From: Okapia johnstoni
Lineage: Eukaryota > Chordata > Mammalia > Artiodactyla > Giraffidae
Direction: 5' to 3'
Assembly: GCA_024291935.2 (NCBI GenBank)
Contig: CM044320.1
Location: 47,930,001 to 47,994,000 of the forward strand
Length of the DNA: 64,000 nucleotides
Part shown: piece by piece, positions 48,401-60,640 of the stretch
Layout of the letters: the number at the start of each line of letters is the position of its first letter
How positions within the stretch are numbered: the first letter of the stretch is position 1
The notes under the pieces: model-generated
Database searches by the model: none
Seen by the model: only the letters and a program-made list of their open reading frames with translations
What the model was told of the DNA's origin: nothing
Translations under genes and position numbers: made by a program

Positions 48401-49979
48401 CCTTTAATGAGACTTTATTGATGCCAGCCGTTGGTTTTGGTTTTTATGAAAATACCTTTAAAACAGCTTCATTCTTGAAACACTAGTTTGTTGTGGCTAC
48501 AGTTCAACAGTTTTTCGTATCATTTTGAAGATATTTCACTGACTTCCTGCATTTGTTTCTGCTAAGAAGCTGATGGTTGTTCTAATTATTACTCTTTTAT
48601 AGGACACCTATCTTTTCTTTCTGATTGCTCTTGCTAAGACCCTTATCTCACTCTTGCTCCTTCTCCCTTACTCCCCCCTTCTCACATATATGCACACACG
48701 TATGTGAGAGTTTGTATGTTCTTAAGTTTTACTGTATAGTGTCTAGCTGCAGATTTCCTTTTAAGCTGCCTGGGATTTATTGTTTTTTCTGAATGAACAT
48801 ATTGGTGCTTGTAATCAAGTATGAAGAATCCTTTGCCGTTATCTCTTCAAATCTTGCCTCTTCCCCCATTCCCTCTACTAGTTTCTCCTACAACCTGAAT
48901 TAGCTATATGGTGGAACTGCTCACTGAGTCCCTCTTAACATCTTTTTGTCTTCTCTTAACTACATTCTGGATAAGTTTTTCAAATCTGTCTTCCAGCTCC
49001 TCTGAGCATTGTTTATTTTTTTCTCATGATAGTATTTTCATCTATACGTTTTCATTTAGTTCTTTAATACTTGTCTGGTCACTTTGGGTAATCTCATGTT
49101 GCTTAGTCATATTTTTTGATTCTCTCTTCTACAACTTCAAAAATGCATTTTTTTATCTGATTTTTTAATGTCTCCAGGTGATTGTTCTGTTTGTGTTTGT
49201 GGTATTTTGTTTCCATATTAGTAGTGCATGCATGTAAGATCATACTAGATTGAACTATATCTGTGAGAATTTTGAAACCTGGGTAGAGGAAGTTCATCCA
49301 AAAAGAATTTGCCTTTATCCATCAAGTGCTTGGGGCCACTAACAACACGTGGACATTTTAAAATAAGTTTTCATTTTCTGGAGCACATAGTTAATGTGAA
49401 TTCAAGCCCCAAACTTATGTTAAGGCCAGCCAATGGTTGAGATTTCTCACAAGTTACTTTTTCTTTTTCTTGGCCTTCAGCCATGATACATATTTTGCAT
49501 GGCACTTTTGATTTTGGGTTTTTGTTTTCCCTACTTCCACTGTAAAGGTCCTGGATCTATGCATAGGTCCCTGATCTGCATCCCTCTTTGTGTAGGCACT
49601 AAGTTTTGTCTTCTGTCCCTGACAAACAAAAGTTATTAATTACTGGATTTGGGCAGATGTCCTTAAGATAGCTTTATGCCTCTGTGCTCAGTTGCTTCTC
49701 TGGATTTGGATTTTTGTATTATTTTTGTAACCAGAAAGCTTTTCAGGTTATTGTCCGCATTGCCAGACAAAGATGACTTGACTTTTCAAAATTCATTCTT
49801 GTCTTCCCATGAGAATAAACTGAAATCATTTTAGTAGTACTGAATCAAATAGATAAGCTGACTTTATTAAACATCTTACCCAGAATCAAATATCTAAAAG
49901 ACTGATCAGTAATTTGCACATCCGCTATTCACAGTAATGATATAGATGAACAACAGTTTGTTCAATCCCGCACGTGTAT

Positions 49980-50021
49980 GAAAGTGAAAGTGTTAGTTGC
50001 TGAGTTGTGTCCAACGAGTCC
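49980..50021 (-). mobile_element. Ultra-short Bov SINE tail insertion
   Basis: Only 42 bases (gaaagtgaaagtgttagttg to gtccaacgagtc). The 7-base repeat cgtgtat on both sides (49973-49979 and 50022-50028) suggests a complete, extremely truncated insertion. Confidence 0.6.
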
Positions 50022-50354
50022 CGTGTATAATACTATGTGAAAATCATTGATACTCTTTATAATGACTTTGAGGCATCATAAGGTACAAGGTATCATACAT
50101 AATCAAAACGGTGTTCAGTATATATTTTTGATATTGTTACTTGATAATCCATGCATGTTACTTCATTTACCTAGAACATTTGATTCTTAGAGCATTCCAT
50201 TTTCATTGTGTTTGCTGTGAAATAAATTTACTATTAGGAATAAAATGTCTCTTGAGATAAAGTATAAAAAGTATATTGTTTTTAGTTATCTTAGAGAGTT
50301 ATTTTCTAACACTTAGACAGCTTTGGATATTTTTGTTGTTCAATAAACTGGTTG

Positions 50355-50574
50355 AAAGAAAGTGAAAGTGAAGTCACTCAGTTGTGGCTGGCTCTTTGTG
50401 ACCCCAAGGACTGTAGCCTACCATGCTTCTCCGTCCATGGGATTTTCCAGGAAAGAGTACTGGAGTGAGTTGCCATTTCCTTCTCCAGGGGATCTTCCTG
50501 ACCCGGGGATTGAGCCCAGGTCTCCCACATTGCCGGCAGACACTTTACCCTCTCAGCCACCAGGGAATCCCCAA
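50355..50574 (-). mobile_element. Bov-tA SINE (first of three in tandem)
   Basis: Antisense full-length copy, from agtgaaagtgaagtcactca to agccaccagggaatcccc. Confidence 0.9.
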
Positions 50575-50758
50575 TTTTGCTCAGTCGTGTCCGACTCTTT
50601 GTGACCCCACAGACTATACAGTCCATGGAATTCTCCAGGCCAGAATACTGGAGTGGGTATCCTTTCCCTTCTCCAGGGGATCTTCCCAACCCAGGGATTG
50701 AACCCAGGTCTCCCTCATTGCAGGCAGATTCTTTACCAGCTGAGCCACCAGGGAAGCC
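50575..50758 (-). mobile_element. Bov-tA SINE (second of three)
   Basis: Antisense copy starting directly at tgctcagtcgtgtccgactc and ending gagccaccagggaagcc. No spacer separates it from the first. Confidence 0.9.
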
Positions 50759-50879
50759 GAAGAATACTGGAGTGGGTAGCCTATCCCTTCTTCAGCGGAT
50801 CTTCCCAACCCGGGAATCAAACCAGGGTATCCTGTGTTGCAGGTGGATTCTTTACCAACTGAGCTATCAGGGAAGCCCA
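50759..50879 (-). mobile_element. Bov-tA head half (third of three)
   Basis: Starts in the middle of the body (gaagaatactggagtgggta) and keeps the tRNA head (actgagctatcagggaagcc). The Bov-A tail half is missing. Confidence 0.88.
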
Positions 50880-51017
50880 CTTTAATAGCTAATCTTCTTT
50901 TTGAACTTCTCAAAAGAATATTCACAGCCCCCTGATAAATTCTTCGTTATAATAAAATACACAGTTTTATATTGTTTGTTCTCATGACTTATTTAAACAT
51001 TTACTGTGTATGCTTAG

Positions 51018-51142
51018 GAGGAAGAAGCAGACGTTGAAGGAATTCAGTATAAAACACTACGAACATTTCACCATGGAGTCAGAGTTGATGGCATAGCTTG
51101 GAGCCCAGAGACTAGACTTGATTCATTGCCTCCAGTAATCAA
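51018..51142 (+). CDS. NUP37: NUP37 coding exon 3
   Basis: 125 bases encoding EEEADVEGIQYKTLRTFHHG to LDSLPPVI plus two bases of a lysine codon (residues 53-93 and part of 94). GVRVDGIAWSPETRL is the first clear WD-repeat strand pair. The acceptor is tgcttag|GAG and the donor ATCAA|gtaagt. Confidence 0.96.
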
Positions 51143-52479
51143 GTAAGTTGAAAATTATTAAATGGAACATTTATTAATATCCTTTGTGTTAAGTGATCTG
51201 AAGCCTCTGATCATAGGGACGTTTTTCCTCCATTTCCCCAACTCCAGGTATTAGATGTTTTAATATTTGCTATTATTTCATAATTTAGGCTTACTGTCTA
51301 AATTTGTGACTTATATGCAAATGTCGCAGTGATGCCTTGAAGCATGTGTTTGAGCCTGACTACAAAGCTGTTTATGTGAGATTCCTATGAATCATAAATT
51401 CTTCACTGAATTTACCACTTATTGAAAGTGCAACTTTGTTAAAATAACTAAATTTGGTTGAGTCATTAATCAACCTTACTGCCCCATACATAGGCCAAAG
51501 TCAAATTTTCATAAAACTCTAGTTCTAATCCTGGGGCTTCAGTTTTTTTGAAAGCATTTGAAAAGAATGACTGCTTTTTGAGAAAAAAAAATTAACACAC
51601 TTGCTGAGGTCTTCTTCACAAAGGCAATAATATGTCAGGTTATTTAAGGTCTGTTACAAAACACTAACCTTGTTTCCATAAATGTCAAATCTAAAATGTA
51701 TGTCTTCTTTTAGTAAACAGTAACAATCATAATTTAGCTCTTACTGAGCTAACCTAATTTTTTTAAATTAAGGGATAATTTATATACAGTGAACTCAACT
51801 CTTAAAGATATAGTTTGATCAGTGTTGACAAATACATGAACTTTTATAACCTAGATGCTGGTAATACATAGCATTTCTGTGACCCCAAAAAGATTCTTTG
51901 TGCTTCTTCTGGTTAATCCCTGTACCCCATCCCCTGCCTAAGCAACTATTGATCCAATTTCTGTTATCAGAAATTAGTTTTGCCTAATTGATCTATTTCT
52001 TCCAATGACTCTTAATTAATCGTTGAAAAGGCATGGTACCAGAGATTTACCAACATATCTGGATCTCTAGATTAGGAGACTTGCTTTAACTTAAGCTTTA
52101 TTTAAATTAAATAAACTAAATGTTTTAGGTGAGGAAAAAATACAAGCTTTAATGCAGTCAAGACTTGAGTAATTTAGATCCATATGATACTCATTTACCT
52201 AAAGACAATTGGAAATAAGCTTTATTTTTCAATACAGGCATACAAAGGCTTCCCAGCTGGCTCAGTGGTAAAGAATCCACCTGCCAATGCAGGAGACATG
52301 GGTTTGATACCTAGAGGGAAGATCTCCTGGAGGAGGAAATGGCAACTGCTCCAGTGGAAATGGCAACCCCCTCCAGTATTCTTGCCTAGAGAATTTTGTG
52401 GACAGAGGAGGCTGGTGGGCTGCTGTCCATAGGTTCGCATAGACTAAAAATGGCCTTATTTTTGTTTTCTTACTTCCAG
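51143..52479 (+). other. NUP37 intron 3
   Basis: A 1.3 kb intron with a single Bov-tA at its 3' end (52246-52446). 51143-52240 is AT-rich; 51760-52000 resembles old LINE sequence, but I cannot assign it. Confidence 0.75.
52246..52446 (+). mobile_element. Bov-tA SINE at the exon 4 acceptor
   Basis: Sense copy, from aggcttcccagctggctcag to a decayed end, ataggttcgcatagact. It contains a short internal duplication (aaatggcaactgctccagtg, then aaatggcaaccccctccagt). It stops about 33 bases before NUP37 exon 4. Confidence 0.9.
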
Positions 52480-52552
52480 ATTTTGTACTTCTGCTGCTGA
52501 TATGAAAATTAGATTATTTACTTCAGATCTTCAAGATAAAAATGAATACAAG
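52480..52552 (+). CDS. NUP37: NUP37 coding exon 4
   Basis: 73 bases completing the split lysine and encoding FCTSAADMKIRLFTSDLQDK then NEYK (residues 94-118). AADMKIRLFTSD is the WD-repeat strand that ends the first full blade. The acceptor is tacttccag|ATT and the donor TACAAG|gtatgt. The exon ends in phase 0. Its length is not a multiple of three. Confidence 0.96.
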
Positions 52553-52874
52553 GTATGTTGACAAGTTTAATTTGTAAATCTATTTTAAAACATTTATTAT
52601 TTTTGCTTTTTTAATTGAACTTATCACAATTTAAAATGACTTTATGGTTATCTTTGAAATATGTAGTTTAGAATCTCATTTACTCTATTTTAGGCTATAG
52701 TAAGGAGCTAGGATCATAGTAAAGACTGTGAATTATAAACCTGATATCACTTATTAAAATAGTAGGCAAGCACAGAAATGAGAGGGAATTAGAAACTTGG
52801 TATAATAGACATGAACACACATAGAGTAAGAGGTGAACTTCAAGGAAACAAGCTCAGTACAATGCAGTGCAAGG

Positions 52875-53115
52875 CAGGACTACAAAGTGGTTAAAAGCAC
52901 AGACACAGGAGCCAGAACATCTGGTTTGAAGCCCAGCTGTGCCACCTTAGTAACAGTATGACTTTGGTCAAATTCCCAATCTCTTGTTCTCATTTCCTTA
53001 CCTGTAAAATGGGGATGATCGTAGCATCTGCCTCCTGGGATTATGAGCATTGGCTGAGCTAATTCATATAAAACACTTAGAACAGTGCTTTTTACATAGT
53101 AAGCCCTGTATGTGA
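52875..53115 (+). repeat. MIR SINE, well preserved
   Basis: Contains gtggttaaaagcacagacac, tggtttgaagcccagctgtg, acctgtaaaatggggatgat and cacttagaacagtgcttttt, in MIR order over nearly full length. Confidence 0.85.
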
Positions 53116-53149
53116 GTTTTCTATTGGTATGATAAATAACCCTGTAAGA

Positions 53150-53600
53150 TAAGGCAGGCAGAGACAGACAAATACTATATGATTGCACTTATGTGAGGAG
53201 CTCTTCTTGAAGCTGAACTCATAGAGGTAGAAAATAGAATGATGGTTGTCAGGGCCTGGAGGGTGTAGGAAATGGGGAGATGATGATGGAAGGGTACAGA
53301 CCGCCAGTTTTAAGAGGAGTAAGTTCTGGGGGGTTTACTGTACGTCGTGATGAGTATAGTTGAAAATACTGTATTATATCTTGCAAGTTGCTAAAAGACT
53401 AGATCTTAAATGTTCTCACCACAAAACAAAAATGATAATTTTGTGAGGTGATAGAAGTATTAACTAACCCTATCATGGTAGTCATTTCACTAACCCTGTT
53501 ACAGTAATCATTTTACAATGTATGTGTGTATCATCATGTACTAATCATCATGTTATACACCTTAAACTTACATAGTGTTATATATCTCAATAAAGTGAGG
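53150..53600 (+). mobile_element. L1 3' end
   Basis: Contains aatactatatgattgcactt, agaatgatggttgtcagggc and tacaccttaaacttacatag, then tctcaataaag. An old 3'UTR with no coding. Confidence 0.75.
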
Positions 53601-54046
53601 AGAAATTCATTAAATACCTCTCAGTTTGGATTGAAATTGAATCCTGTTTTTTTTATAAGAACAGTATTGCCTTCCTGACTTTCTAATAAATAAAATCTAT
53701 GAATAATATTATAAAACAAAGGTAAACCATAAACCTAATCATTTAGAAAACCGTGAAGGTTATGCTCTAAGCTATATACAATTTTACCATAATAAATGCA
53801 CTGTATATATTAGTTTATTTAAAGCTATATCAGTGAACATCTGAGTGTACAGTGACACATAGAATTTTGACCCATCAAAAGTCAATAGTTATTAACTATT
53901 ATTGCCAGTTAAAAAAAACATTAAATAGTTGATGTGATGTGGCTTATAGAAACTGTGACATAAGCTCTGAAGAAGGACCTGGACTTGTTAAACTTACACC
54001 AGAATGTTTGAATGAAATCCTTTTTTTCTCCCTCATTTCCAAATAG

Positions 54047-54112
54047 TATGCAGTACCAAATAGAATTACTTTATTAGTCTTAGAACTGAGATCAAATTCA
54101 AGTGTTTGGAAG
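54047..54112 (+). other. Candidate cassette exon in NUP37 intron 4
   Basis: A 66-base segment bounded by a credible acceptor (cctcatttccaaatag) and a consensus donor (TGGAAG|gtaagt). Its only open frame in the NUP37 phase is free of stops: YAVPNRITLLVLELRSNSSV then WK. Since exon 4 ends and exon 5 begins in phase 0, inclusion would add 22 residues between propeller blades 1 and 2 without a frameshift. The residues are not in the NUP37 protein I know. It may be a real isoform, a decayed exon or chance. Confidence 0.35.
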
Positions 54113-54821
54113 GTAAGTAGGAAGCAAAAACAATATCCATTAAATTATTTAAATATCTGATATCTGACAGGCCTGTTCAGGATTTCAGTTATAAAGATTT
54201 AGACTAATTGGACCTTAACCTGCATGCATAGTCTCTAACTTACAACTTCCCATTTGCTCCTTCTGTGGCCAAAAGAGGATTTCTGGGTTATTGTGGTAAT
54301 GAGCTTATAATTCTAGCTGTCTCCAGTGCTGGCAGTCACATTGAGCAAATGAATAAAGACAGTAGAAGGTGAAGTCCCTGCTATGTGTTTATTAGGTAGC
54401 AGCCAGTGTACAGAGCAGCAGGTATGAGACAGAAAATCAAAAGGGGACTCTTATTTCAGGGCTCCTAGAAAGTTCTCCTAGCTTTAACTTTTGTATAAGC
54501 TTTATGTAATAAGTGAGAAATGAGGTGATATGAGGACAGGTACAGTTAAAAAAATAAAAACAAAGTGTGTGTGTTTTTGTAAGAAAGGCATACTAGAAAA
54601 GAAAGATCAAGCTAATAACAGTGTGTTGAATGATCAGCTTCTTTCCAAGATAAACCTTCCAAAAAAGTGGGTGTATAAATCATGCTTTAAAAATAGCAGA
54701 TTGCTTAAGAAGTATTTATAGAAAAGAGAAGCATGCAGTGAAAGCAGTGAAGTAAAAATATTAGGTCGGAATATTGTAGATTATTTTCTTGTGTTCTTAC
54801 TAACTTTTCCCCTGATGTCAG

Positions 54822-54916
54822 GTTTTAGAGGGCCATTCAGATTTCATTAATGGTTTGGTATTTGATCCCAAAGAAGGCCAAGAAATTGCAAGTGTGAGTG
54901 ATGATCATACGTGCAG
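54822..54916 (+). CDS. NUP37: NUP37 coding exon 5
   Basis: 95 bases encoding VLEGHSDFINGLVFDPKEGQ to SVSDDHTC (residues 119-149) plus two bases of an arginine or serine codon. GHSDFINGLVFDP followed by IASVSDDHTC is the classic GH...D...C WD-repeat pattern. The acceptor is ctgatgtcag|GTT and the donor ACGTGCAG|gtatgt. Last NUP37 exon in the window. Confidence 0.96.
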
Positions 54917-56494
54917 GTATGTTGCTTATGTTACAACAAAATTTTTGAATTTTCATCTTATGTTAATAAGAATTACATTTTAAAAATTAAAGAAAATGTA
55001 AATTTCTACATGTATCCCACAAAATGTTATAAAAGAAGCATAGTTTATTTAAAGTGTAAGTACGGCACCAACAGGAGTTTGAAAACCAGTAAGTTGAATT
55101 CTCATCTCAGTTGATGGAAAATTCCCTAACTAGTTCTTGGGTGCCTCCCTCTTATTTTAGGTTTACACGTTTATGAAATCTAAGTATATATCAGGTCAAA
55201 CATTGAACAGGATCAGTAGGATAATAAAAGGCATTTGCCATTCTGTGAAGTTATTTCACAGATTCTATCTGGTAAGTTAATGTTTAATAATGAACTGAGA
55301 ATCTCATTTGCTAAAGCAGGACTCATGGGGAATTTAGTGTTTTGACAAATTCAAAAGTCTCTGTCTAAAGTTTTTCTGTAGATACTCAATACAATACATT
55401 TCAATATTATTTTCTTCCACCTTACCACCCCCACCCCCGCCTAGATTGAACAGATGAGGTAGCTATAACATTTTACTAGTGCCTAAAGCTGGAGAAGATC
55501 ACAAGTAAAGAACAAGATAAAGACCAAGTGTAGGAGGTGGAATAAGCTAAGGAATCAGAAGTAAAGCAGTCATTAGAGGAATGCCAGTTGCCTCGTTTGC
55601 TTTAACAGTGCTGTGAGTAAACTGAACCACACACACACAAAAAGAAAACAAAAACCACTGCTCTGCTATTTTCATAGTTTTAATGTTTGATAAAGCTATG
55701 ACAAAATTGCTAGTATTTATAAATACTTATACAAATATAAAACTACTAAGTATGTGTCCTTTCACATTGGAAGTAAAGCCACTAGCTTCTTTTTAAATTT
55801 TAATCTTCTCAGTAGCTCTTTTTAAAGTTATAGAATCATAGGCCATTATTTTTTATGTACTGCCTGTTAAAATTTTCATGTCAGAGACATGAAAGATTTA
55901 AATGGCATTAAGATAGTAGAGTCCCAAGTGTTAAAAAACCAAGTTTGTATAGAGACGGAAGAGTTAGTGGGACCATTTTTTAATGTGAAACTTAAATTAG
56001 ATCACTCGAAAGAAATAATGACATTTTAGTTCTCTAACACATGGAGTTTCCTGATCACAAGCATTTGGAATAATGAAATCTTTGAAGGGGGAAATGAGTG
56101 TCTTTGCAAGCCAAGGAATATCCTGTGAATAGTGAACACCAGCCGGAGACCTGAGATTACATTCAGAGGTCTATGATTTTTTTTTCTTGTAGGAGACTTT
56201 GGGATTTTTATAGAATAGTAAAGTTGTCCTAAACTTTGGGGGACTAGCAGAGGGCTGCCACCTTTTTATTTTGTCAAGTGATAAGAATTTTCTAAAAGTC
56301 TACTGCCTTCTATTATTATTTTATTAAAAAAAAATCAGTATTACTCTAAATAGGAGAAAGGACTTAACTTCACAATGAGTCCTTTAATTTAAATCAATTT
56401 AACTTAAAATTTATTATGTTGCTCCTAATTGTCTTATTTTGCTAGCCTGTGGTTGGTGGTGTTACTGTTCAGTAAATAGTTACTCTCCCTTCCA

Positions 56495-56835
56495 TGCTCC
56501 TGTGGACAGAGACTTCACTTGCTCTGTTGACCTTAGCCATGAGACTTATTGAAGCCACTGTAATGTTAGCAGATATGACTCAAGCAGACACTTTAAATGT
56601 TTTACCTGGTTTGTCTTGACCTGCTTCCCTTTGTCTTCTGCTGTAAGATGAACATGTCCTAGATAGCTGCTGGCCCCAGAGTGAGAGATACATTAAGCAG
56701 AGATGGACCCATCTGGCATTATGAAATAGAGCTTCCCCAGACCCATAAGCAAGAAATACATGCCTATTTTTATAACTCTGAGATACTTGAGGTTGATAAT
56801 ATCATTGCAGCAGTGGCTGGGGAGCTAAATTTAGT
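56495..56835 (+). repeat. MaLR MLT1-type LTR
   Basis: Contains cctgcttccctttgtcttct, gatgaacatgtcctagatag, gcagagatggacccatctgg and gacccataagcaagaaatac, in the order of an MLT1 LTR. The small frame at 56681-56875 is LTR sequence, not a gene. Confidence 0.65.
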
Positions 56836-57279
56836 ATTTATTAGCTTAATTTGCCAACCAGAGGGGCAATTCTGATTGGCTTTCAAAGTCAAACCTCTTG
56901 GACTAAAAGCTAAACAATACAGATAAGATCTTTAAAAGAAACAGAAGATGTAGCTAAATCAAGAAGTTTAAGAAAGAGTAGTAACATACACTCTCAAAGT
57001 AACAAAGAAAGTAGGAATTCTGAGGGGATGAACTACAATAGGAAAATGTTTCAGTAAAACTGTCTTCATTAACTTCAAGTATACAATTGCCCGGTTACAA
57101 ATAAAAGACACAAGCCAAATGGCAGCTTTGCAATTTGGGCAGAAGAAATAGCCATATATATCCCAGGAATCATTCCTATCATTGTACTAAAGTGATGTCT
57201 ACTGGAGTCTGGATCTGTGTATGTTGGTTGTAAAGGTACCTTAGTGAAATCCTTATCCAATCATATTCAAAACCTGTGT

Positions 57280-57925
57280 CATCTTGGATTTAGTATTGTA
57301 TGCAGGTGATACCATGCTTTTAAAGAACATACTAAATAGAATAACTAGTTCAATAAAGAGGTAGAGGATTTTAACATTTTAAACCAGCTGTACATAACAG
57401 ACTTATATAAAACAGCCATACACTCCCAACATCAGCCAAATACACATTCTTCTCAAGTGCACCTGGAACATATTAAAATAAACCATATATTAGTCCTCAA
57501 AGCTAGTTTTTTAATCACACAAAGTATCTTCTTTAATCACAGTGTAATGAACTAAAAGTCTTTAACAGAAGGAAAAGCTACAGGTGCATGGAAAGTAAAC
57601 AACACACTCTAATTAAACAGCCAATAGGTCAAAAAGGAAATCACAAAGGAAATTAGATTTCACTTTGAGATGAGTGAAGATGAAAACATAACATCCAGAA
57701 TTTATAGGATGCAGTAAAAGCAGTGCTCAGAGGGAAATTTATAGCTGTGAACACTTACATTAAAAAGAAGAACTCAAATTAATAACCTAAATTGATACCT
57801 TAAGAAGCTTAAAAAGAAGAAACCCAAAACTAACAGAAGTAAGGAAATAGTAAAGATTAGAACAAAGATTAACAAAATAGGGAATGGAAAATAAAAGAAT
57901 CAATGACATCAAAAGAGGTTCTTTG
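57280..57925 (+). mobile_element. L1 ORF2 fragment, left segment
   Basis: Sense L1 ORF2 text: ccaaatacacattcttctca, aagtctttaacagaaggaaa, gtcaaaaaggaaatcacaaa, gaaaataaaagaatcaatga. Many stops. Interrupted by the RPL17 copy and continued at 58563. Confidence 0.85.
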
Positions 57926-58562
<637 letters not shown>

Positions 58563-59096
58563 AAAAGAGATTCTTTGAAAAGATATAACAAAATTAGCAA
58601 ACCTTTAGCTAGACAAAGAGAGAATACTACAGGTGGTAAAAATCGGAAAAGGTAGGAACATTACTACTAACCTTACAGAAATAAAAAGGATTATAAAAGA
58701 ATACTATGAATAGTTATATGCCAACAAATTAGATAACCTAGGTGTAATGGACAAATTCTTAGAAACACAAAACTGCCAAAACTCAAGGGAAAAAAAAAAT
58801 AGAAACTCTGAATAGACCTATAAAAAATAAATTGAATCAATAATTAAAAATTTCTCAACTAAGAAAGCCCAGGACAAGATTCTTCACTGGTAAATTCTGC
58901 CAAATGTTTAAGGAAGAATTAACACCTGTCTCTCAAATGCTTACAGAAAGTAAAATAGGAGGAAACACTTTCTGACTCATTCTGTGAGGCCGTCATTATC
59001 CTGATAACCAAAGCCAGACAAAGACTTCACAAAAAAAGAAAACTGCACACCAGTATTCCTTACAAATATAGATGCAAAATCCTCAATAATATCCGG
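58563..59096 (+). mobile_element. L1 ORF2 fragment, middle segment
   Basis: Continues after the RPL17 insertion: gaaaagatataacaaaatta, caaattagataacctaggtg, tcttcactggtaaattctgc, cctgataaccaaagccagac. Degenerate. Confidence 0.88.
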
Positions 59097-59303
59097 GGCT
59101 TCCCTAGTGGCTCAGAGGGTAAAGCATCTGCCTGCAATGCAGGAGACCTGGGTTCGATCCCTGGATCAGGAAGACCCCCTGGAGAAGGAAATGGCAACCC
59201 ACTCCAGTATTCTTGCCTGGAAAATCCCATGGACAGAGAAACCTGGTAGGCTACAGCCCATGGGGTGGCAAAGAGTCAGATACGACTGAGCGACTTCACT
59301 TTC
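59097..59303 (+). mobile_element. Bov-tA SINE
   Basis: Sense full-length copy with most CpGs intact. The short flanks taatatcc on both sides indicate insertion into the L1. Confidence 0.92.
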
Positions 59304-59329
59304 TTTCAGTAATATCCAGCTAAACCTAG

Positions 59330-60640
59330 AAAACTCTTAGAAGAAGAAAACAGGGACAAATCTTTAGGGTCTTGGATTTGATAATGGTTTCTTAAATATG
59401 ACACAAAAAACACATCTATTAAAAATAAATAAATTGGGCTTTGTCAGAATTTATAACTTTTGAATACCAGAGGACCCTATCAAGGGAGTGAAAAGATATT
59501 CCACTGAATGGGAGAATGTATTTGCAAATTATATATCTGATAACAGTGTCATCCAAGATATACAAGAAACTCTTCTAATTCAATTATAAAGAGACAACCC
59601 AATTAAAAATATATATATGCAAAATACATGAATAGATGATTCTCCTGAGAAGATATACAAATTGCTGACAAGCACATGAAAAGATGCTGAATGTTATTAG
59701 GGAACTGAAAATCAAAATGAAGTACAACTGAGCACTAAGATAACTATAAACACAAAGAATAAAAAACTGTTGACAAGAATGTGAAGAAACTGAAACCCTC
59801 ATACTTTGCTGGTACGAATGTAAAGTGGTGTAGCCATCATGGAATAGAGTTTGGCAGTTCCTCAAAATGTTAAACATGTAACCCAGCACTTCCAATCCTT
59901 GGTATAGCCCCAAAAGAATTAAAAACAGGTGTTCATTCAAATGAAAACTTACAAAGGAATGTTCCTAGCAGCACTATTCACAATAGCTAAAAGGTGGAGG
60001 CAACCCAGATGTCCATCAGTAAATGAATGGACAAATAAATGTATATCCATACATGGGCTTCCCTGGTGGCTCAGATGGTAAAGAATCCGCCTGTAAAGCA
60101 AGAGACTTGGGTTCGATCCCCTGGGTTGGGAAGATCCCCTGGAGGAGAGTATGGCAACTCACTCCAATATTCTTGTCTGGAGAATCCCCATGGACAGAGG
60201 AGCCTGGCAGGCCACAGTCCATGGGGTCACAAAGAGTTGGACACAACTGAGCGACTAAGCACAGATATCCACACATTGAAATACTATTCACCTGTAAACA
60301 AGAATGCATATAGATACATGCTACACCATAGATGAAACTTGAAAACACTATGTTAAGTGAAAGTAGCCAGAGATAAAATATTCTGTGTTTCCATTAGGTA
60401 AATTCTCTAAAAGAAGCAGATCAATAGACAAAACAGATAAATGGTTGCCAGAAAGTTGGAGGACCAGACCCAGGAGTGACTTCTTAATGGGTACAGTGTT
60501 TTCTTTTGGGATTATGAAAATGTTCTAGAACTAGATAGTGGTGGTGGTTGCACAACATTGTGAGTGTGCTAAGTGCTCCTGAACTGTACACTTTAAAACG
60601 ATTTAAATGGTGAATAAAATTTTTTAAATACTAAGCTTTA
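59330..60640 (+). mobile_element. L1 ORF2 end and 3'UTR, right segment
   Basis: Contains aaatctttagggtcttggat, aaatatgacacaaaaaacac, gtaacccagcacttccaatc, aacccagatgtccatcagta and the terminal tgaactgtacactttaaaac, then gtgaataaaattttt. It is split at 60055-60263 by a Bov-tA and has a deletion relative to intact L1 near 59330. Confidence 0.88.
60055..60263 (+). mobile_element. Bov-tA SINE
   Basis: Full-length copy. Flanks atatccatacat and atatccacacat form an imperfect 12-base duplication inside the L1. Confidence 0.92.

Larger units (their letters stand above)
42597..51017 (+). other. NUP37 intron 2
   Basis: An 8.4 kb intron with DNA-transposon remnants and SINEs, listed separately. 43240-44500, 45150-46720, 46990-47400, 47640-48200, 48410-49970 and 50030-50350 hold no supported gene. 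A MIR-like core is visible at 44720-44765 (cctgttatatgccagactct). Confidence 0.75.
52553..54821 (+). other. NUP37 intron 4
   Basis: A 2.3 kb intron with a MIR, an L1 tail and a candidate cassette exon at 54047-54112. 53610-54040 and 54120-54820 show no other feature. Confidence 0.75.

Noticed and set aside
50355..50879. CRISPR-like or satellite array from the repeated units
   Set aside because: The units are about 120-220 bases long and are Bov-tA SINEs, found singly elsewhere in the window.
56201..56260. gactttgggatttttatag as a possible NUP37 exon 6 start
   Set aside because: The reading after the acceptor-like ttgtag does not give the NUP37 continuation and meets a stop quickly.
59097..59303. 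tRNA gene from the Bov-tA head (also at the other Bov-tA copies)
   Set aside because: Only the A- and B-box region is tRNA-like. No complete cloverleaf, and each head runs into the Bov-A body as in a SINE.
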